Positions 15,596 to 24,960 of a stretch of DNA of 52,522 nucleotides are shown here, piece by piece. Numbering within the stretch: position 1 is the stretch's first letter; the number at the start of each line of letters is the position of its first letter. A program made the translations under genes and the position numbers. Source of the stretch: Sphingomonas sp. PAMC 26605. Its GTDB lineage: Bacteria; Pseudomonadota; Alphaproteobacteria; Sphingomonadales; Sphingomonadaceae. The DNA is taken from positions 208,386 through 260,907 of the forward strand of contig NZ_JH584242.1 in assembly GCF_000241485.1 (NCBI RefSeq). Direction: 5' to 3'. The notes beneath the pieces were generated by a model. The model did not search any database and was not told where the DNA came from. It was given only the letters and a program-made list of their open reading frames with translations.

Positions 15596-18426
15596 CTACG
15601 ACTTCGACCTACAAAAAGAAGCTGATTGAAGTCGCTATCCCTCTGGAGGCGATCAACGCAGCATCGGCGCGCGAGAAGTCGATCAGGCACGGACACCCGT
15701 CGACGTTGCACCCATGGTGGGCGCGGCGCCCCCTGGCGGCATGCCGGGCCGTGCTCTTTGCTCAGATGGTCAACGATCCCAGCGGCGATCCCGACCGGTT
15801 CCCTACGGAAGAAGCCGTTGAGACTGAGCGGCAGCGCCTGTTCACGATCATCGAAGACCTCGTCATCTGGGAGAATTCGACAAACGAAGAGGTCATTGAA
15901 CGTGCACGCGTCGAGATTAGAAAGAGCTGCGGCGGCGATCTTCCGCCGATCTATGACCCGTTCTCGGGCGGGGGGTCCATTCCGCTAGAAGCTCAACGTC
16001 TCGGATTGCCGGCATTCGGCAGCGATCTGAACCCTGTTGCGGTCATGATCGGCAAGGCGATGATCGAGATACCGCCTAGGTATAAGGATCGCCCTCCGGT
16101 GCACCGGGGCGTTCTTGATAGAAACCACTACCGAAACGCTGAGGGTCTAGCCGAGGATGTTCGTTTCTACGGACGGCAGATACGAGATCAGGCACTGGAA
16201 CGTATCGGCAAACTCTACCCCGATGTCGACCTTCCAAAGGACCTTGGCAGCGGCAAAGCAACACCGATGGCTTGGATATGGGCGCGTACCGTCGCGAGCC
16301 CAGATCCTTCATTGCAAGGTCAGCACGTCCCCTTGGTAAATTCATTCGTCCTTTGCTCGAAAAAGGGCAAAGAGACGATCGTAAGTCCGATCGTGGATCG
16401 CGCACTTGGCACTTACACGTTTACTATCCAGCGCGACGGATTGTCGAAGCAGGACTTCGCCACGGCCGCACTCGGCACAAAGGCCGGTAAAGCTCAGGAC
16501 TTTGTCTGCCTATTGTCTAAGAACGCGATTACCCGCGACTACATTCGCGCTGAAGGAAAAGCCGGGCGGCTCGGCGCACGACTTATGGCAGTGGTTTGCG
16601 AAGGGCGGGGCGGCCGGACCTACATACCGCCTAGTGTAGAGATGGAAGCCCTGGCTCAAAGCGCTGGCACCTATGCGGACATTGTTACGGCCAAGGAGAC
16701 CTTTCTATCCGGTAGCACACCGACGCGCGCCATGATCACTGGCGGAGTCTGCTCCGCCTATGGCCTTTCAACGTGGGGACACCTCTTCTCGGATAGGCAG
16801 ATGGTTGCGCTGCTTACGTTTAGCGAACTGGTCCATGCTATCGGGGCACAAATTGAACAGGACGCTATCGCTGGTGGACTGGCCGACGATAAGGTTCCGC
16901 TGCGGTCGAATGGAACGGGTGCCAAGGCATACGCCGAGGCAGTCAGCGTCTACTTGGCGTTCGCGGTCGATAAATGCGCTGATTATTGGTCGTCGCTGTG
17001 TTCATGGCATTCTTCAGGTGAGAAGATGCGCAACACCTTCGGACGCCAAGCGCTGCCGATGGTTTGGGACTATGCCGAGGCCAACCCATTCTGCGACTCC
17101 TCCGGTAATTGGGGAGCGATGTTGGATTGGGTTTGGAAAACCGTCGAGAATCTACACCCCGGCAATTCTGGGGTAGAAGTACAAAGCGATGCCCAAGCTG
17201 TCGTTTACCCCCCGAAAACGGTTATCTCGACCGATCCGCCATACTACGACAATATCGCGTATGCCGACCTATCTGACTTCTTCTTTTGTTGGATGAAGCC
17301 ATCGCTTAAGCACATCTATCCGGACCTTTTCAGCCTCTTGTCCACGCCCAAAGCGGAGGAGCTTGTTGCTACTCAATTTAGGCACGGGACGAAAGAGAAG
17401 GCCGAAGCGTTCTTCCTGTCTGGCATGCGCGACGTGATATCAAACATGGCTGCCAGCACGTCTAACGAATATCCCGCAACAATCTATTACGCGTTCAAGC
17501 AAAGCGAAATCGCTCAAGAGGGTATTAGCTCTACCGGATGGGCGACTTTTCTTCAGGCCGTCGTTGATGCTGGCTACGCGGTTGTAGGTACTTGGCCACT
17601 CCGGACCGAGATGGCTAGCCGGATGATCGCGAGCGGGACCAACGCTCTGGCTAATTCTGTCGTGCTCGTATGTCGGAAACGAGAAGCTTCGGCAGGGATC
17701 GTAAGCCGTGCGGAGTTCGTCCGCGCCCTTAAGCGTGAACTGCCCCCAGCTATCGCCGAACTTCAAGCAGCCAACATCGCACCTGCTGATATGCCGCAAT
17801 CCTCCATCGGGCCGGGCATGGGTATCTATAGTCGATACGGTGCGGTGCTTGAAAGCGATGACAGCCCGATGCCGGTCAAGTCCGCCCTGCAGCTCATCAA
17901 TCGGGAGTTGGACGAGTATTTGGGTGGCATCCAAGGCGAGTTCGACGCCGACACGCGGTTCGCCATCGGCTGGTTTGAGCAGAACGGAACGAAGGCCGGT
18001 GAGTACGGCATCGCCAATAGCATCGCCCAGGCGCGCGGCATCTCCGTCGAGAGCGTCAAGCATGCGGGTATCGTAGAAAGCGCTGCCGGTAAGGTCCGCA
18101 TTTTGACGCGGGACGAGCTGGCTTCCGATTGGTCTCCCGATGAAGACAATCATCTTACCGTTTGGGAGTGCTGCCAGCATCTAATCCGGACACTGGAGAA
18201 CGATGGTGAACACAGCGCGGCTTCGCTCCTCAAAGCGATCGGCACTGAGAAGGCGGATGCCGTCAAGGACCTCGCATATTGCCTCTACGGAATTTGCGAG
18301 AAGCGGTCGGATGCCAAGGAAGCCACGTCTTACAACGGATTAATCGCTGTATGGACCGAACTTACCCGCCAAGCGGCAGCAATAAATGATACCGGCGGCG
18401 ATCGTCAGACGCGGCTGGATCTGTGA
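15592..18426 (+). CDS. DUF1156 adenine-specific DNA methyltransferase
   Basis: 944 residues. The N-terminus (KKLIEVAIPLEAINAASAREK ... HPSTLHPWWARRPLAA) is the DUF1156 signature. The SAM motif YDPFSGGGSIPLEA is near residue 121 and the catalytic DPPYYDNIAYADLSDFF near 547. It would methylate adenine-N6 in DNA, marking self in a modification-dependent defence system. It overlaps the preceding gene by ATGA and is followed 14 bp later by the ATPase gene, which has its own GGGGGAG ribosome site. Length and domain order match methylases paired with DUF499 ATPases. Confidence 0.88.
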   Translation: MTTTSTYKKKLIEVAIPLEAINAASAREKSIRHGHPSTLHPWWARRPLAACRAVLFAQMVNDPSGDPDRFPTEEAVETERQRLFTIIEDLVIWENSTNEEVIERARVEIRKSCGGDLPPIYDPFSGGGSIPLEAQRLGLPAFGSDLNPVAVMIGKAMIEIPPRYKDRPPVHRGVLDRNHYRNAEGLAEDVRFYGRQIRDQALERIGKLYPDVDLPKDLGSGKATPMAWIWARTVASPDPSLQGQHVPLVNSFVLCSKKGKETIVSPIVDRALGTYTFTIQRDGLSKQDFATAALGTKAGKAQDFVCLLSKNAITRDYIRAEGKAGRLGARLMAVVCEGRGGRTYIPPSVEMEALAQSAGTYADIVTAKETFLSGSTPTRAMITGGVCSAYGLSTWGHLFSDRQMVALLTFSELVHAIGAQIEQDAIAGGLADDKVPLRSNGTGAKAYAEAVSVYLAFAVDKCADYWSSLCSWHSSGEKMRNTFGRQALPMVWDYAEANPFCDSSGNWGAMLDWVWKTVENLHPGNSGVEVQSDAQAVVYPPKTVISTDPPYYDNIAYADLSDFFFCWMKPSLKHIYPDLFSLLSTPKAEELVATQFRHGTKEKAEAFFLSGMRDVISNMAASTSNEYPATIYYAFKQSEIAQEGISSTGWATFLQAVVDAGYAVVGTWPLRTEMASRMIASGTNALANSVVLVCRKREASAGIVSRAEFVRALKRELPPAIAELQAANIAPADMPQSSIGPGMGIYSRYGAVLESDDSPMPVKSALQLINRELDEYLGGIQGEFDADTRFAIGWFEQNGTKAGEYGIANSIAQARGISVESVKHAGIVESAAGKVRILTRDELASDWSPDEDNHLTVWECCQHLIRTLENDGEHSAASLLKAIGTEKADAVKDLAYCLYGICEKRSDAKEATSYNGLIAVWTELTRQAAAINDTGGDRQTRLDL

Positions 18427-18440
18427 GGGGGAGCGAGTAA

Positions 18441-21400
18441 ATGGCAAAAAGCACGCGTCAGTATGTGTTCGAAGGCATGGAGCTGCTGCCCGACGCATTA
18501 GTCCCGTTCGTGGAAAAACGGCTAGAAAACTCCGTTAAGGGGCACTGGCAGATCGAGGTCGTTCAGCGGGTTCAGGGTCTGAAGCCCAACGCCACGGGTG
18601 AGGTAGGCTGGGACCAACAAGGCCTTCTCAAAACGATGATGGCCTTTTGGAAAGAGGCTTTCAGCACGGTGCTGGGGCATCCCGAGCGCTCCTATGTTTC
18701 TGAACTCCTAGACGTTCGGAACAAGCTCTCGCACAACGAGACGTTCACCTACGACGACGCCGAACGGGCACTGGATTCCATGCGTCGCCTAATGGAATCG
18801 ATCAGCGCCGGCGAGGTCGCCGATCAGCTCGGCAAAATGCGCGACACAATCCTGCGCACGAAGTTTGCTGAGCTTCAGCGCAACGAAGAACGCCGGAAGA
18901 CGCAGCGGCTAGACATCTCGGTTGAGACGGTCGCCGGTCTCCTCCCGTGGCGGGAAGTGGTCGAACCGCACCAGGACGTTGCAACCGGCGAGTTTCAGCA
19001 AGCCGAATTCGCGGCCGACCTTGGCAAGGTTCACGCTGGCAGTGCGCCTGCCGAGTACCGAGATCCGCAACAATTCTTCAGCCGCACATATCTGACCGAA
19101 GGCCTTAGCACCCTCCTCGTCGGCGCGGCGAAGAGGCTGTCGGGCGGGGGTGGCGATCCGGTCGTAGAGCTGCAAACGAACTTCGGTGGGGGCAAAACCC
19201 ACTCGATGCTGGCGCTGTACCATATGGCCGGCGGAACCCCCGCGCAGGATCTGTCGGGCCTCGATCAGCTCCTCGAGAAGAGCGGGCTTACCGTGCCTGC
19301 GAATATCAATCGGGCGGTACTCGTCGGCACATCTCGCGGCCCTCAGGATGTCCTGAATGCCACGGGTGGGCGAAAGATCCGGACGACATGGGGCGAACTG
19401 GCTTGGCAGCTTGGCGGCGAAGAGGCGTTCGATATGATCGCCGAAAACGACGCCAAAGGCATCGCGCCGGGCTCGAACCTGCTGGAATCGATCTTCAGGA
19501 AGTATTCCCCCTGCCTGATCCTGATCGACGAATGGGTCGCGTACCTCCGTCAAATCTACCGCGTGGAGGGGCTGCCGTCCGGCTCCTTCGACGCGAACCT
19601 CTCGTTCGTCCAGTCACTGACCGAGGCGGTGAAGGCGAGCCCGGGAACGCTACTGGTAGCATCGCTGCCAGCATCGCAGATCGAGGTCGGTGGCGAAGGA
19701 GGGCAGGAGGCACTTGCTCGCCTGAAACAGACTTTCAGCCGCGTCGAATCCTCATGGCGCCCCGCCTCGCAGGAGGAAAGCTATGAGATCGTTCGTCGCC
19801 GCCTCTTCAAGGAAATTCCGGGCGACAAATTCCATCACCGGGACAACACGCTGAAGCAATTTGCCAAGCTATACCGGGAAAACTCGAACGATTTCCCGCA
19901 AGGCTGTGCCGACGAGGACTATCGCCGCAAACTCGAAAAGGCTTATCCGATCCATCCCGAGCTGTTCGACCAGCTCTATACAAGCTGGGGATCGCTGGAG
20001 AAATTTCAGCGAACCCGGGGCGTACTCCGACTTATGGCGCAGGTGATTCATGAGCTTTGGATGAACGCTGATCCTTCAGTGATGATCATGCCGGGGAGCG
20101 TGTCGGTCAGCTCTCCTCGCGTGGAACCTGAGCTTCTTCATTATCTCGACGTTAGTTGGCAGTCGATCATCGCGGCCGATGTCGACGGCACCGCGGCGAC
20201 GCCGTACAAGGTCGACCAGGCCGCGCCCAATCTGAACCGCTACTCGGCAACGCGGCGGATCGCGCGCGCGATCTTCATGGGCACCGCACCCACGCATGCG
20301 CAGCAAAATACCGGCCTCGATGACAAGCAGATCAATCTTGGCGTCGTTCAACCTGGAGAAAAGCCGGCGATCTTCGGCGATGCCCTGAGGCGCCTGTCGA
20401 ACCAGGCGAAGTTCATGCATTCGGATCTCGGTCGGTACTGGTACTCCATGTCAGCGAGCCTCAACCGGATTGCAGCCGATAAGGCCGGCCAGCTCGACGA
20501 GCAGTTGGTTTTGATAGAAATCGATCGCGAACTGGCCAAGTATATCAATGCAATCGCCGACCGTGGTCACTTTGACGCGGTGCAGGTGGCACCGATTTCC
20601 TCCGCCGAAGTGCCGGATGAAGCGGGCGGGGTGCGTGCGGTCGTCCTTGGCGTAGCTCACCCGCATCACGGACGCGATGGCTCGGAGGCCTTGGTCGAGG
20701 CGAAGGAGATTTTGCTACAGCGCGGCAGCACGCCGCGCGTGTACCGCAACATGTTGGTCTTCATTGCTGCCGAGGCACGTCAGCTCGACAACCTGAAGGA
20801 CGCCGTTCGTTCCGCATTGGCGTGGGGCGAGGTGGTCAAGGAAAAGGACCGCCTCAATCTCACACAAAGCGACGACGCTTTGGCGCGAGCCAAGCTCGTC
20901 GAGGCGAATGAGACGGTGAAAACGCGCCTGAGAGAGGCTTGGTGCTATCTCCATTACCCGGTTCAGGAGAGCGCACAGGCAGAGGTTGAATGGGTCTCGG
21001 GCAAGGTGCCGGCGCAAGACGGTCTGCTGGCACGGGCCAGCAAGAAGCTAGTAGGCGAGGAAGGCCTGCTCTCCGAACTCGGGCCGACCCGTCTTGATCG
21101 CGATCTCCAGAAATACATCTGGAACGGCAAGGCGCACCTCTCGCTCAAGGACCTTTGGGAGTATCTGAACCGCTACACCTACCTGCCCCGCGTCAAGAAT
21201 CAGGCCGTTTTGGTCAAAGCGATACAGGCGGCTGTTGGCGGCATGCTGCCCGGCCCCTTCGCCTATGCCGAGCGGTGGGACGAAAAGACCGACACCTATC
21301 TAGGCCTCGCGATCGAGCGGGCGGTCAACGCCGCGGTGGTCATCGATGGCGAGAGCGTGATCATCAAGCCGGATGTCGCCGAAGCCCATCGCCCCGCACA

Positions 21401-21737
21401 GAAAGAGGTCGAGACGCCTCCCGTAGGTGGGCCCGTGATCCCTGGGGGCGGGCCGTCGCCTGCGCCGCAGCCCGAAGGCACGCCAGACGCACCTCCGTCT
21501 GAAAAGAAGCCGACGCGCTTCCTCGGCACGGTGATGATCTCGTCCGAACGTCCAGCGCGCGAGATACATCAGATCGTCGAAGCAATCGTCGAACAGCTCA
21601 CGACCATCCCGGGCAGCGAAGTCACGCTCAAGCTCGAGATCGATGCCGAAGTGCCGTCCGGTATGGATAAGGGCAAGGTCCGCACCCTGATTGAGAATGC
21701 CACCACGCTGGGATTCATCGAGAAAGATGTGAGGTAA
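18441..21737 (+). CDS. Swt1-HEPN/DUF499 ATPase (Hma ATPase)
   Basis: 1098 residues. The N-terminal 130 residues resemble a Swt1-type HEPN domain with RNKLSHNETF near 95. The DUF499 ATPase core has Walker A NFGGGKTHSMLALYH near 250 and Walker B CLILIDEWVAYLRQ near 360. A Pro-rich linker (about 985-1025) precedes a C-terminal domain. DUF499 proteins are large ATPases genetically linked to DUF1156 methylases. Their precise action is not known. Last large gene of the operon. The HEPN domain may supply RNase activity, though RNKLSH is only a partial match to Rx4-6H. Confidence 0.85.
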   Translation: MAKSTRQYVFEGMELLPDALVPFVEKRLENSVKGHWQIEVVQRVQGLKPNATGEVGWDQQGLLKTMMAFWKEAFSTVLGHPERSYVSELLDVRNKLSHNETFTYDDAERALDSMRRLMESISAGEVADQLGKMRDTILRTKFAELQRNEERRKTQRLDISVETVAGLLPWREVVEPHQDVATGEFQQAEFAADLGKVHAGSAPAEYRDPQQFFSRTYLTEGLSTLLVGAAKRLSGGGGDPVVELQTNFGGGKTHSMLALYHMAGGTPAQDLSGLDQLLEKSGLTVPANINRAVLVGTSRGPQDVLNATGGRKIRTTWGELAWQLGGEEAFDMIAENDAKGIAPGSNLLESIFRKYSPCLILIDEWVAYLRQIYRVEGLPSGSFDANLSFVQSLTEAVKASPGTLLVASLPASQIEVGGEGGQEALARLKQTFSRVESSWRPASQEESYEIVRRRLFKEIPGDKFHHRDNTLKQFAKLYRENSNDFPQGCADEDYRRKLEKAYPIHPELFDQLYTSWGSLEKFQRTRGVLRLMAQVIHELWMNADPSVMIMPGSVSVSSPRVEPELLHYLDVSWQSIIAADVDGTAATPYKVDQAAPNLNRYSATRRIARAIFMGTAPTHAQQNTGLDDKQINLGVVQPGEKPAIFGDALRRLSNQAKFMHSDLGRYWYSMSASLNRIAADKAGQLDEQLVLIEIDRELAKYINAIADRGHFDAVQVAPISSAEVPDEAGGVRAVVLGVAHPHHGRDGSEALVEAKEILLQRGSTPRVYRNMLVFIAAEARQLDNLKDAVRSALAWGEVVKEKDRLNLTQSDDALARAKLVEANETVKTRLREAWCYLHYPVQESAQAEVEWVSGKVPAQDGLLARASKKLVGEEGLLSELGPTRLDRDLQKYIWNGKAHLSLKDLWEYLNRYTYLPRVKNQAVLVKAIQAAVGGMLPGPFAYAERWDEKTDTYLGLAIERAVNAAVVIDGESVIIKPDVAEAHRPAQKEVETPPVGGPVIPGGGPSPAPQPEGTPDAPPSEKKPTRFLGTVMISSERPAREIHQIVEAIVEQLTTIPGSEVTLKLEIDAEVPSGMDKGKVRTLIENATTLGFIEKDVR

Positions 21738-21740
21738 GAT

Positions 21741-21839
21741 ATGGCGGCGAACGGCACACCGTGCCTTTGCGTAGCAGAGAGCGGCGTGCCGTTCGTGGTC
21801 ACAACATCGATCGGAGCGACTGATTGTCAGACCGGCTGA
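21741..21839 (+). CDS. Possible 32-aa peptide after the ATPase gene
   Basis: ATG 21741 lies three bases after the ATPase stop, with GAGGTAAG as ribosome site. The frame (MAANGTPCLCVAESG...) ends at 21839 and overlaps the start of the next frame by 16 bp. It could be a coupling peptide or noise. Confidence 0.3.
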   Translation: MAANGTPCLCVAESGVPFVVTTSIGATDCQTG

Positions 21840-22111
21840 AGGTGCTTGCGGACAGCTACCTCGACCACATTCGGATCGCCGTTGAGGCGCAGGACCGCGG
21901 CGCGCCGTTCCGGGACTTCTTGGATAACTGGAACGCGTTCAATGCGCAGCATGAACACCATCGTAGCCGGGGCGATCGGCCACGCTGGTTCAACAATCCG
22001 TCGGCACTCGCGCGCGTGCAGATGCTCGACGCGCTCGATTACCGATCGGTGGGCGCGACTGCCATCCTTGACGACGCAGCGCGAGATCCTGTTACCTATC
22101 AGCGCCGCTAG
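21824..22111 (+). CDS. Hypothetical protein, 95 aa
   Basis: Helical protein (SDRLKVLADSYLDHIRIAVEAQ ... NAFNAQHEHHRSRGDRPRW) starting at TTG 21824. No family recognised. It follows the Hma operon and may be its last gene or the first of the next group. TTG start and lack of a clear ribosome site lower confidence. The following 106 bp (22112-22217) hold nothing I recognise. Confidence 0.45.
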   Translation: MSDRLKVLADSYLDHIRIAVEAQDRGAPFRDFLDNWNAFNAQHEHHRSRGDRPRWFNNPSALARVQMLDALDYRSVGATAILDDAARDPVTYQRR

Positions 22112-22217
22112 TCGTGCCGAACTTGCTGCCCGTCCGACGATAGCAATTGATGATCAATTCGCCGGACGCTCTGTGCGCCAAGGAGCAACCGATCATCAGC
22201 AACAGCCACAATCCGCC

Positions 22218-22355
22218 ATGACGCCCGACAGGCTCGATACCGCACGAAAGCTCCTCAAGGCCGGGGATAAACCGGCAAAGGTGGCAAAGGTCGTGAGGGT
22301 CGGGCTATCAACCTTTTACCGGCATTTTCCGGCGTCCGATCGGGAGCCCGCGTAA
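22218..22355 (+). CDS. Small HTH protein resembling a recombinase C-terminus
   Basis: 45 residues. TPDRLDTARKLLKAGDKPAKVAKV followed by VGLSTFYRHFPASD is the helix-turn-helix that ends Hin/resolvase recombinases. No catalytic domain precedes it in frame, so it is a fragment or a free-standing HTH. Its TAA overlaps the next ATG (TAATG at 22353-22357), which suggests it is still translated in an operon. Confidence 0.5.
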   Translation: MTPDRLDTARKLLKAGDKPAKVAKVVRVGLSTFYRHFPASDREPA

Positions 22356-22528
22356 TGCCATCTGATGACGACACGGATTATGCGGCGCTGGTCGATCAGG
22401 AACTCGCTCTTGCGGCCTCGGCGGCCCATCAGGACTGCAAGGTTCGGCACCTCAACCGGGCTTCGTGTTTGGCGACACTTCACGAACGATCGCGGGTTCC
22501 GCATCGGCCGATCGATCCGCCCGAATGA
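22355..22528 (+). CDS. Small hypothetical protein, 57 aa
   Basis: Acidic start (PSDDDTDYAALVDQELALAAS) then a basic tail (HERSRVPHRPIDPPE). It overlaps the upstream HTH gene (TAATG) and the downstream gene (ATGA at 22525-22528). This tight coupling supports it as real. No family recognised. Confidence 0.55.
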   Translation: MPSDDDTDYAALVDQELALAASAAHQDCKVRHLNRASCLATLHERSRVPHRPIDPPE

Positions 22529-23079
22529 CTGGCGACGATTACCCTATAAAGCTCATGCTCGCGTTCGATTTCGCGGATGGCTCGGTTTTCGTCGGGGAAA
22601 CCTCTGAACCCAAGCGCTTCATTCGGGCAGTCATGCGGGAATGGCAATCCGACGAACGGCCGGTGGTGCGCGTCGTGTCCAGCTACCGCGAACTTGTGAA
22701 CCAAAGTCGCGGGTATGACATTCACTCTAAATATGTCGCGCGCTACGGGGCGATGCTCGCCGGTAAGGGAATACGCGCGCGCGGCCTCGGCGCTGACGGC
22801 TTGCCACGAACCTATGCGGGCTCGGACCTCGAATTTCATGCCGATGTGATTAGCGCGGCCGGCTCGATCGCATGGGGTGGCGGCGATCCGCTGGTGATCG
22901 ACGGCATTACCTCGATGCCAGCCAATCTGGAAAAGCCGGCCGGTCCTGCCAATGCGGCAGCGATGCGGCCGATCGGGCTCGCAATCGTGGTCGGGGGCGT
23001 CGGTCTAGCGCTGGGCGCGGTCGCAATGCGGCGGCGCAAATTATCGGGGTTTCACACACCGGGAGCGGTCAAGCGTTAA
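22525..23079 (+). CDS. Hypothetical protein with C-terminal membrane helix, 184 aa
   Basis: ATG 22525 overlaps the previous stop. The soluble part begins MTGDDYPIKLMLAFDFADG. A single hydrophobic segment near the C-terminus (IGLAIVVGGVGLALGAVAM) is followed by RRRKLSG, so the protein is probably anchored with its bulk on the periplasmic side, or is a tail-anchored type. No known family. Third gene of the 22.2-23.1 kb operon. Confidence 0.55.
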   Translation: MTGDDYPIKLMLAFDFADGSVFVGETSEPKRFIRAVMREWQSDERPVVRVVSSYRELVNQSRGYDIHSKYVARYGAMLAGKGIRARGLGADGLPRTYAGSDLEFHADVISAAGSIAWGGGDPLVIDGITSMPANLEKPAGPANAAAMRPIGLAIVVGGVGLALGAVAMRRRKLSGFHTPGAVKR

Positions 23080-23098
23080 TGCTCAAATCCCTATACAT

Positions 23099-23118
23099 CA
23101 TAGTCATTGGCGTCTATG
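23099..23118 (+). promoter_or_regulatory. CATAG(A/T)C-N6-GTCTATG operator upstream of the Fic operon
   Basis: CATAGTC-ATTGGC-GTCTATG has 7-bp arms with one mismatch and lies 35 bp before the antitoxin start. It matches two sites after the XRE operon (25764 and 25799). The XRE protein encoded in the same operon is the likely ligand. Confidence 0.5.
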
Positions 23119-23152
23119 GTCGACGCCTAGCTGCTTTCGAGGTTGCAACGCC

Positions 23153-23359
23153 ATGAATGTTCAACGGCAAATCAAAGCGCCGTCGCTCGGCGCGGAAGAA
23201 CAAACGCTCCGGCTCGAAGCCGTCAATTTCGCGCGTGGCAGCGTCCGGTTCGAGGGTTTCACCCTTTCGCCAGAAGTCGAGGCGATCAACGATCGGTATG
23301 TATCGGGCGAGTTGGACAGCGATCAGCATGTAGAGGCGATCAAAGCCCTCTACCTCTAA
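23153..23359 (+). CDS. vbhA: VbhA-type antitoxin of a Fic toxin
   Basis: 68 residues. The segment GSVRFEGFTLSPEVEAINDRY contains SVRFEG, which fits the (S/T)xxxE(G/N) inhibitory motif that VbhA-type antitoxins insert into the Fic ATP site. SGELDSDQHVEAIKALYL is the usual helical tail. Start ATG 23153 follows a GAGG ribosome site. The Fic gene begins 2 bases after the stop, as in vbhA-vbhT pairs. The upstream 20-bp operator suggests repression. Confidence 0.8.
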   Translation: MNVQRQIKAPSLGAEEQTLRLEAVNFARGSVRFEGFTLSPEVEAINDRYVSGELDSDQHVEAIKALYL

Positions 23360-23361
23360 TC

Positions 23362-24960
23362 GTGGCCGTCAGCACTGAGGGCGAAGGCGCACTAACCTTT
23401 GCTCGTGTCCGCCAGCTAGAAGTCGATCCTGTCGTTGGAACCTTTGATGCCGCGCATCTGCGCGAAGTTCATCGGCGCATCTTCCAAGACCTCCCGCACC
23501 ATAATCCGGGTGATTATCGTCCCGACGCGCCGGTACACGTCAAGGAACGGCGGCTCGAATCTGAGCCCCACACGCAATATCCCGTGGCCTATGCGCTGCG
23601 GCCCGAAGTGGACGCCCGGCTTGATGCGGTTCTGAGTGAGCTACGCGGCGGGGACGCACTCAAGGGCCTTTCCACCCCTGACTTTGTCGCTGCCATGACG
23701 AAGCTCTATGGGGATCTCGACCATCTGCATCCTTTTTCGGAAGGGAACAGCCGGACGCTTCGCACCTTCACCCGCCAACTCGCTGCGGCAACCGGGCACA
23801 GCCTCAAATGGGATGCCACTAACGCCAACGCGGTGACACGGGACGCGCTTTACAAGGCGCGGGACATTGAGGTTCTGCACCGGACCTATCCGGGGGCTCA
23901 TGCGGTCAGCCCGGCGCAACAGGATGGCGATAGGAGCTTGCTCAAAGCTCGCGAGACGCTTCAACGTCTCGACGGAGCGGATAGGCTGGGGGAGATTGTC
24001 CGTCAGTCGGCCGAACTTGGTTCTACCGCAAAGCCGGAAACGCGCACGGTGCCGATTAGCGAAGCCGAAGCGGAAATGACTGCTCTACTGCCTGCTGCTC
24101 GCCGGCAAGCTGAAACCGCTGAGAGAACGGCGCGGGTTGCGGCCCTCCGCAAGCCCTCTCTCACGCCGATCCACTCGGCGTCGATCGTGCGAAAGGCGGC
24201 ACTGGATGGCGATCAAGCCCCCGATCGGTTGATCCCCGCGCTGCGTGCGCGTGGAGAGGCGAGCGTCACCTTCAACCGTGTACCCGGTGCAACCGCGCTC
24301 GATCGCGTGCTCGCCTACCGGGAAGGCATGGAGAGACAGATGGCAATTCTGGATAGGAAGCTTCAAAATGGACGGTCCTCGGAAAATATCGGGCAGCAAG
24401 CGCAAGATCGCGCTCCTTTCGGCGAGCACCCAAGCGTGGAGCGACGCGGCCCTGAAAGCGGGGAACAAGGCGGACAAAGACCCGGAGTTCGCGAAGAAGG
24501 TGGGCGCTCAACTGTACTAGGCCGGGCCTTGTTTGAGGCCGCACGCGGCAGCACGGTCGGCGGGCTGGCCGCTGCTGTGCCGGCGGGCAGGGGGGCAATC
24601 CCCGAGGGTGCCGAACAGGTCACGGTGATGAACGGAAGCCGGCTCCTCGAAAGTCGGCATGATGGCGGATGGGTCGTCCAGAAGACGGACCCGCAAGGGA
24701 TGCTTCCCCGTGGCATCTTCCGCCTCGATACCGCTACCCCGGCAAAGCCGATCGACGGCGCGACCTATGACGGCTCGATCCTGCATGTCAGCAAAAAGGG
24801 CGTCTATCAGGTACAAGGGAACGGCGTAGCTAGGCACGATCCGGCCCGCTTCCGGCAACTGCCCGCGATCGGTGAAGTCGCCAAGATTTCATACGCCATG
24901 GGGCAGGCGACGCTTGCGAACCGTGGCCCTGATCTGCCCGCGAAAGGGCGGTCAATCTGA
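23362..24960 (+). CDS. VbhT-like Fic adenylyltransferase with KfrB-like C-terminus
   Basis: 532 residues from GTG 23362. The Fic domain (about 1-185) holds the active motif LHPFSEGNSRTLRTF near 122 (HxFx(D/E)GNGRxxR-like, with Ser for the second Gly) and would AMPylate target proteins. The C-terminal third includes PIDGATYDGSILHVSKKG and VARHDPARF near 465-500, which resembles the KfrB domain of plasmid proteins. VbhT carries a secretion (BID) domain instead, so this could be an alternative export or plasmid-contact module (inference). Its TGA overlaps the XRE ATG. Confidence 0.8.
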   Translation: MAVSTEGEGALTFARVRQLEVDPVVGTFDAAHLREVHRRIFQDLPHHNPGDYRPDAPVHVKERRLESEPHTQYPVAYALRPEVDARLDAVLSELRGGDALKGLSTPDFVAAMTKLYGDLDHLHPFSEGNSRTLRTFTRQLAAATGHSLKWDATNANAVTRDALYKARDIEVLHRTYPGAHAVSPAQQDGDRSLLKARETLQRLDGADRLGEIVRQSAELGSTAKPETRTVPISEAEAEMTALLPAARRQAETAERTARVAALRKPSLTPIHSASIVRKAALDGDQAPDRLIPALRARGEASVTFNRVPGATALDRVLAYREGMERQMAILDRKLQNGRSSENIGQQAQDRAPFGEHPSVERRGPESGEQGGQRPGVREEGGRSTVLGRALFEAARGSTVGGLAAAVPAGRGAIPEGAEQVTVMNGSRLLESRHDGGWVVQKTDPQGMLPRGIFRLDTATPAKPIDGATYDGSILHVSKKGVYQVQGNGVARHDPARFRQLPAIGEVAKISYAMGQATLANRGPDLPAKGRSI

